Shown: positions 58,480-64,000 of the stretch, piece after piece | Position numbering within the stretch: the stretch's first letter is position 1 | Layout of the letters: each line of letters opens with the position of its first letter | NCBI GenBank assembly: GCA_007922305.1 | Contig: ML677334.1 | Location: 16,872,344-16,936,343 of the forward strand | DNA from: Dermatemys mawii | Taxonomy: Eukaryota > Chordata > Testudines > Dermatemydidae | Reading direction: 5' to 3' | DNA length: 64,000 nucleotides | The notes under the pieces: model-generated | What the model was told of the DNA's origin: nothing | The model's database searches: none | What the model saw: the letters and a program-made list of their open reading frames with translations, nothing else | Translations under genes and position numbers: made by a program

Positions 58480-58660
58480 CTTTTCTGGTCTAGACTTTAG
58501 GCTCCCTGTGCCTCAGTTCCCATGTGTAAAACAAGGATAACAACACTACTCTGCCTCACAGGGATGTTGTGGGAGTAAACACATTACAGACTGTGAGCTG
58601 CTTAGCTGCTACACTCTGTGGGGGACACATAAATACTGTAGCTACTAGCAGTCTGTACAG
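58480..58660 (+). repeat. MIR/CORE-SINE
   Basis: CCCTGTGCCTCAGTTCCCAT, GTGTAAAACAAGGATAACAA, CTGCCTCACAGGGATGTTGT, GGGAGTAAACACATTA and GTGAGCTGCTTAGCTGCTAC are CORE and tail text of MIR in order. Confidence 0.75.
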
Positions 58661-61600
58661 GGGGGAATTTTCTCCCTTAAAGATTTTACCTGGTAGAAAA
58701 GTCAAGCTGTTCTTGGGTACAAGCTGATTCTGAATACTTTGACCAGCACTTTAAGATACATCTTCGTTAACAGTCATGAAAACTTCAAAAATTATTTACA
58801 TTTGGCTGTTTTAAAAATATTTGTAACAATCAGAATTCACATCAGCAATCAGCCTTCTTTGTAAAATGGCTTTTTTTAATTTTTGTCTTATAAAAGTAAG
58901 TGACTAGTGTATTCAGGCATTTATTTATAGAGGAGAAAACTGGTAATATTTTCTCCTAAAATAAGTGAATCACACACACACACACACACACAAACAAACC
59001 CAAACTTTGATCCGTACCCATCCAAGCTTTGGTTGCTATAGCTCAAGAGGAAAGTGGGGCAAAGGTAACTTGAAACCACGTTCAGGGTTCACCAGCAAAT
59101 GGGGATACCTTGGTCATGCTTCTTTTTTTCTTGTCACAACGTATACATTGGTCCTTTGGCACCAGAGAATTTACTTCCAAAAAGGGAATCTTCCATTGTA
59201 ATTTCGTTAAAATGTGTAGACTGTTTTTATAGAAGTGTCTTTATCTCATGAAGGGGGCTTATTTCCTTTGCTTTCACATATCTTTGTCTGTCTTCTTATG
59301 GCTTTTTGCCTTATTTAAACCTCCCAGTTTCCCCAAAGACTTGTTGAACACTGAACTTTTGGGGACAGTTCCACACCCGGTATAAATCCACACAAGTCTA
59401 TTGATTTATACCAGAGACCTGCTCCTCAGTGGGGTAACAGACAAAAAATAAATGAACATAGTAGGTTTGCCTCATCAGGCAAATAAATACTCCATGCTGT
59501 GATATACCTGGAGTAGCAAATATGATATTTTCCTTCAAATGAGAGGGTTAAAAATGACCTAATACAGTGTAGCAAAATACTGAAGGTAAACAGTAAGACT
59601 GTTTTTATTTCCTGAGATGGATGCAATCTGCTATTTTCTAGTTTCCCTACCAATATCCTGAAAATAATGATGTGATTGAAGACCATAAAACTTACAGCTC
59701 AATTATGGCAATTTATGTTACTGTAAACGTGATACAAGCCTGGGATGCCCAATTTTTTGGCTGCATATTGTAAAGGATTTTTTTCATTTCATTTCATTTT
59801 TTCAAAGGCCAGAGAAATTTACACAATTTTACCTTCAAGTGTTTGTAAGTGAAAATTCTTTGTTTCACAGAAAGATGTTCAGATTTGCCTCCATCACAAC
59901 TTACTTTTTTTCATAACTTGAATTTATGTATATGTTTGTATATATAAGTGGAAATATTTGTTCAACGGGTAGATTTCTTTCAGAGTGACACAATTGAAAG
60001 ACAAATCATAAGAAGGTATAATACAACCGTCAACGTGTTTCAGTTCCCAAGTGGGAATACTAAGCAACCTCTTGCTCTAACCTTTTCTCCTTTTTCACTG
60101 AATGTAATGTTTTCAGATTCTGTTAGGAGTGTGTCTAATTCATTTTTCCAGCTCAGTCAGACTAGCCCCAAGTCATTTCCTATTTGCTGTCTTGCTGTGA
60201 GTGGAGCCACATTCTCTGTGAGAAGTCACTTTGGTTCTAGTGATTATCTCTGGTGAATGAGCATGCTCAGACGTGGTCTTCTAGTCAATTGATTGAAAGG
60301 ATGCCTGATCATGCTGGGAATATAGCTTAACAGTATGTTAATAAACACACAGGGAATGTGTCATGCAAACAAAGGCACACCACCCTGAGGCTACAAAACA
60401 CAGATTCAAAGACAGTAATAAACTTTGAAAATATACACAGTGTTATAATTTAAGGAACAGCTTTGTTATAAATGTGCCTAAGTTTGCAATGGGACGAGTT
60501 AGCACCAAGATGCATTAACATTTCCCCTTGTGCTTGCTTTGATGAGCATTACAGTTAGAACTAGGAGGAGTTAGATGGATTAAAGTGAAGTAGGTCCGTT
60601 ATCACTTTTCAGTGAAACAGTTTACAACACAAGGCATATTTCCTACCAGGCTATTAATTACATTCCATTACATTCTTTAAAATGTGGGTAATTGAATGCA
60701 AACCTTCACTGTTTTCCTATAAGAGACCTTCCATTTATAGGGTTGCCACTGTAGCTAATGCTGAAATTGAAACTTGTCTCCCAACTACAGTACTTCAAAA
60801 GCTATTGTACAAACACATTTGTTCTAACTTGCACTCCTGTGCAGTATCAACATCCTCTTACACCCTAAGAAATAAAACAAAAGTAGAAGCAGGCACTAAT
60901 CTTCCAAAAGGATAAAATCTTACCCTTCCACCTACAAAACACACCTACACATTTCCCTTCCCCCACAATGATCCACTCCTAGACACTGAGAGAGAAATAT
61001 ATAAAGCTTCTCATTTTAAAATATCACAATAATACAGAAGAAAGTTAACTTTAAAGGAATGTAATAAAAAAATGATTCTGGAAAGATAAGAAATATCCAC
61101 TGACTAACACTGGAAATTGTTCTGAAATCAGGAAGAGAAAGCACAGCAAGATACAGCATTTACACACACATACACACACCCCTACCTTTTGTTTTCATTA
61201 TTTGCATACTTAATTAGGATCAGGGAGGAAACATAAAGCTACATTTTACACATTTCTTTAGTTCTGAAAAGCAGTCAAGATCTATAATAGCCTCTTGGTT
61301 CTGAAGTTTAACATAAGCTCATGTGCGTGAAGGAGCAATTGTTTTTGCTCTTCAGAAAAAATGGAATTTAGAACAAAAAAATCCATGGCTTTGAGATTAA
61401 CAGAAGTTTTTGAAACCAGCTCATGGTCCAAGTAGCAAGTAATACACTTGAGAGCTTAGTGGCAATTAGATGTTAAATAACTTGTATTTTTCAGTTTAGA
61501 AATGTGTCATTTACCAGCCATTCAAATGGTATCAAATACAACAAAAGTAAATAAAAAGTCAACACCACCACGTGCATTAAGACTCTAATTCAAAGCACAG

Positions 61601-64000
61601 TAAAGTTGATGAGAATCTTTCCATTGACTTCTATGGGCTATGGCTCAAGCCCTAGAGATAATGGTCCTATACAGCTGTGGCAAGAAGTACTGTGGGCTTC
61701 CTGAAGAAACGCTATGTTACATATACCTATAGGTATGTTTTTACAGCAAGGTGTTTTACAGTAAGCAAGCTTTACTCCACACAGTGATGAAGACACCTCT
61801 GCATCCCCTAAGCAGGACTTGTTCTCAGCTGCAAAGCAAGGCACAAAGGTTTCGTCTTGGACCAAGAGTTAGCATGTCCCTATCCTGGCCTCCTTCTTCC
61901 CTGTTCACTACTAACCGGCAGCTGATGCGCACAATGCAGCAGATCCTCAGCTGGTGCAAATTGACAGAGGCTGAGGATCTGCCCCAGCGTAAGAGATGCC
62001 AAACAGAAAAGTCTAGTTGAGAAGTTGGAGTAATAGGTACAGTGCAGCTCTGAGCTCCCTCAGGAGAATGCCCCCCTCCCCCGCCTGGTGGACATAGCTG
62101 AACACTGCAGCAGCATCTCATCCAATTAACAAATCCCTATTCCCTCAATGTGCCTGCTTCACCAACAGCCAAGTATTATCAGAGAGAATGCTTGCCCTAA
62201 AACAGTCACACAAAACAGCTATGCAATAGATAGATACATCTGGATACATGAGCGCAGTGCCTGTGTGTGATGCCTCCAGGGCACAGTAGCAAGGAGAAAA
62301 TTGTAACGTGTGCTGGGAGTTGTTGGGACACAAATTCAGTTGATTTTACACGAGCATATTCCAAAGGGTTTTGCTTGGGTGATGAAGTGCACTAAACTCC
62401 TGGTACCAATTTACATACCCTTTTGCACATAGGAATCTTGCACTGGTTGGCACAATCCAACCTACGAAGCTCTACCCTCTGTGTTTCCTATGGGGCATTT
62501 CACAGCTATACCAGCAGTGTCATTGTACACTAAATGGCTTACCATAGCTGAAGAGCAGGGCTGTGATAATTCCTCTCGCTTCACTGACATGCTGCAGCTT
62601 GCAGCAGACAGCCGTTACCACTATTGCATAGTACTGTACTGCAAAAGGGCAGGCATATTGTATTGCTGGGATATGTATAATTCAGTGTCTGGAGATGTCC
62701 CAATAATCTGAGGCAGACACCAAGAATAAGGCACAAGGCTGCAGTGTGGGCAAAGGCAGAGATTCTGCGTGCTGCTTCTGGAAGCTGCAGCTCACAACTC
62801 TCAGGCCAGGGATAATAAGGGAAAGGTGATTGTAACCTCCCTTTGCTCCCTCCCGATTTAGATTGCTCCCGCAGCAACCATGCTCCCCCCCGGAATAATT
62901 TTGGGAGCTTGATACGGGGGTGGCAGCCCTAAGGGAGGCTGCACCATTGGGCCTGCCTACATTATTATTGCCACTGGCCCATTCCTTCGAGCCCCTACGC
63001 TAGGACTTGTGGTGAGAGGGGAGAGGTCATAAGCAGTCTATAGGAATTCTTCCATAGCTGGCACTGGGGCTGTTCCAACCCTTGATAAGGTCCTGCTGTA
63101 GTATACTGGAGGCACGGAGATAGTCTGTCTCTCTCTAGGTCTTTAAAGCCCTTTTATAGCCTCTGTGCCCATTACATATGCTTGGCCCATATTTTCACTG
63201 TGTGACATGTGTAGCAAGCACTGTCTAGGATATCTCTTTGTGGGACAATCTTTCAGGTTATCCTTTGGCACAGCTGCCAAGTTCTATGTAGCTCCTTGAG
63301 TGACATTTTTCAAGGATGCTGGAAAGTGAAATGAACAAGCTTTTGATCCAGCCTGTCTTCTCTTCTGGTAGTAATGTATTAATGATAATGCATGACACAT
63401 TTATACCACCTTCCATCGCAGGTGCCCTGTGAGAGAGGGACAGACAACTCTCTCTAGTGTATGGATGGAGAAAGTGAGGTATGGAAAGGGTGAATACAAT
63501 AGGCATACAAACCACTTCTCCTCACAGCCAGGAATCTGAGGGTGAAAACTCAGGCCACATACTTAGGAGTCCTTACCTCAGATGGATTAAATTGCTAAAT
63601 GTAGGCATCCAAGTTTGAAAATGTCAGCCTTTCTCAGTGCAATGCCAGGTAAGACAATTACCAAGAGGGAAGTTCTGTTTTAAATAATACCAAGGCCATG
63701 AGAGAGAGACCCGGAAATGCAGCCCCAAATATTGTTTGAACATAGGCAAAGCAGCTCTGCATACAACTTCTCCACAGCCCTCTGCCTTGCCTGAGTATAA
63801 TCCCCACATTGAGTTGTACATTAGTCAAAAGGCAGAGCAGGCTACAAGTTCTACTGCACTTATAGCAGCACAGATCAGCCAGTGTTTTCAGTTAAATCAT
63901 TACTTATTTACTTTTATTCCCGAAGCAGCATCTGGTCCTTAATCTCCGGAGCAGAGGGAACCATTTTCACAGATCGTAGTGACTGAATGCCAAGGAGACG
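58661..64000. other. no gene seen; mostly unassigned
   Basis: (CA)n at 58971-58992. AGATCCTCAGCTGGTGCAAA and GCTGAGGATCTG at 61943-61983 form a short palindrome like that at 45211. CCATTGACTTCTATGG lies at 61621-61636. A MIR-like scrap is at about 63455-63500 (GTGTATGGATGGAGAAAGTGAGG). AGGCATCCAAGTTTGAAAATGTC at 63603 is a palindrome-family end. 62740-63020 is GC-richer and unassigned. None of the open frames (for example 59948-60256) shows a domain. Confidence 0.45.

Noticed and set aside
58971..58992. CRISPR-like or other regular array
   Set aside because: Simple CA microsatellite; no repeat-spacer structure anywhere in the window.

Overview
The window looks like AT-rich intergenic DNA from a sauropsid, most probably a turtle. 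This rests on several long CR1 LINE fragments of the type abundant in turtle and crocodilian genomes, CR1 3' untranslated fragments, palindromic MITEs whose ends read GGGTATGTCTACACT, MIR/CORE-SINE remnants, a Penelope-like (GIY-YIG) retroelement and TGTGAC...GTCACA LTRs. The organism call is from recognised repeat families, not from a host gene. I found no convincing exon of a cellular protein-coding gene, no tRNA or rRNA gene and no CRISPR array. All recognisable coding sequence belongs to mobile elements and all of it is broken.

Layout. 0-10 kb: mostly unique AT-rich DNA with MIR, L2-like and CR1 scraps, plus a candidate conserved noncoding block near 2.5-2.8 kb. 9.9-10.8 kb: a long inverted repeat (two arms of about 236 bp) with a Penelope-type tail in its loop. 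14.2-17.4 kb: three MITEs, one Harbinger-like with a TAA target duplication. 21.0-23.5 kb: the most interesting locus, an end-to-end CACTG...CAGTG DNA transposon (2,537 bp, TAA target duplication) carrying a minus-strand transposase-like gene of about 560 codons with two in-frame stops and one single-base frameshift. Just upstream of that gene lie four perfect TGATGCAAT motifs. 24-25.3 kb: a MIR and an LTR-like block. 26.8-27.0 kb: a foldback of the Penelope tail. 27.6-28.1 kb: candidate regulatory DNA with paired forkhead-like motifs. 30.5-32.1 kb: a CR1 copy. 38.1-39.3 kb: an RTE-like LINE whose endonuclease part is inverted relative to its reverse transcriptase part. 40.5-44.2 kb: an old CR1/L3-like LINE holding a solo LTR, followed by a hAT-like MITE. 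46.8-52.5 kb: a dense nest in which one CR1 has been split by an LTR, a Penelope-like element and a MITE half, flanked by a GC-rich element and another LTR copy. 55.6-58.7 kb: palindromes, tRNA-like foldbacks, and a CR1 split by a hAT MITE. 58.7-64 kb: mostly unassigned.

The genes do not form a working system. The window records layered insertions. The strongest biological lead is the CACTG transposon with a tight cluster of motifs matching the C/EBP-ATF (amino-acid/stress response) element in its presumed promoter; those motifs could equally be subterminal transposase-binding repeats. Family names were assigned by recognition without database searches, and repeat boundaries are approximate unless a terminal repeat or target duplication is cited.
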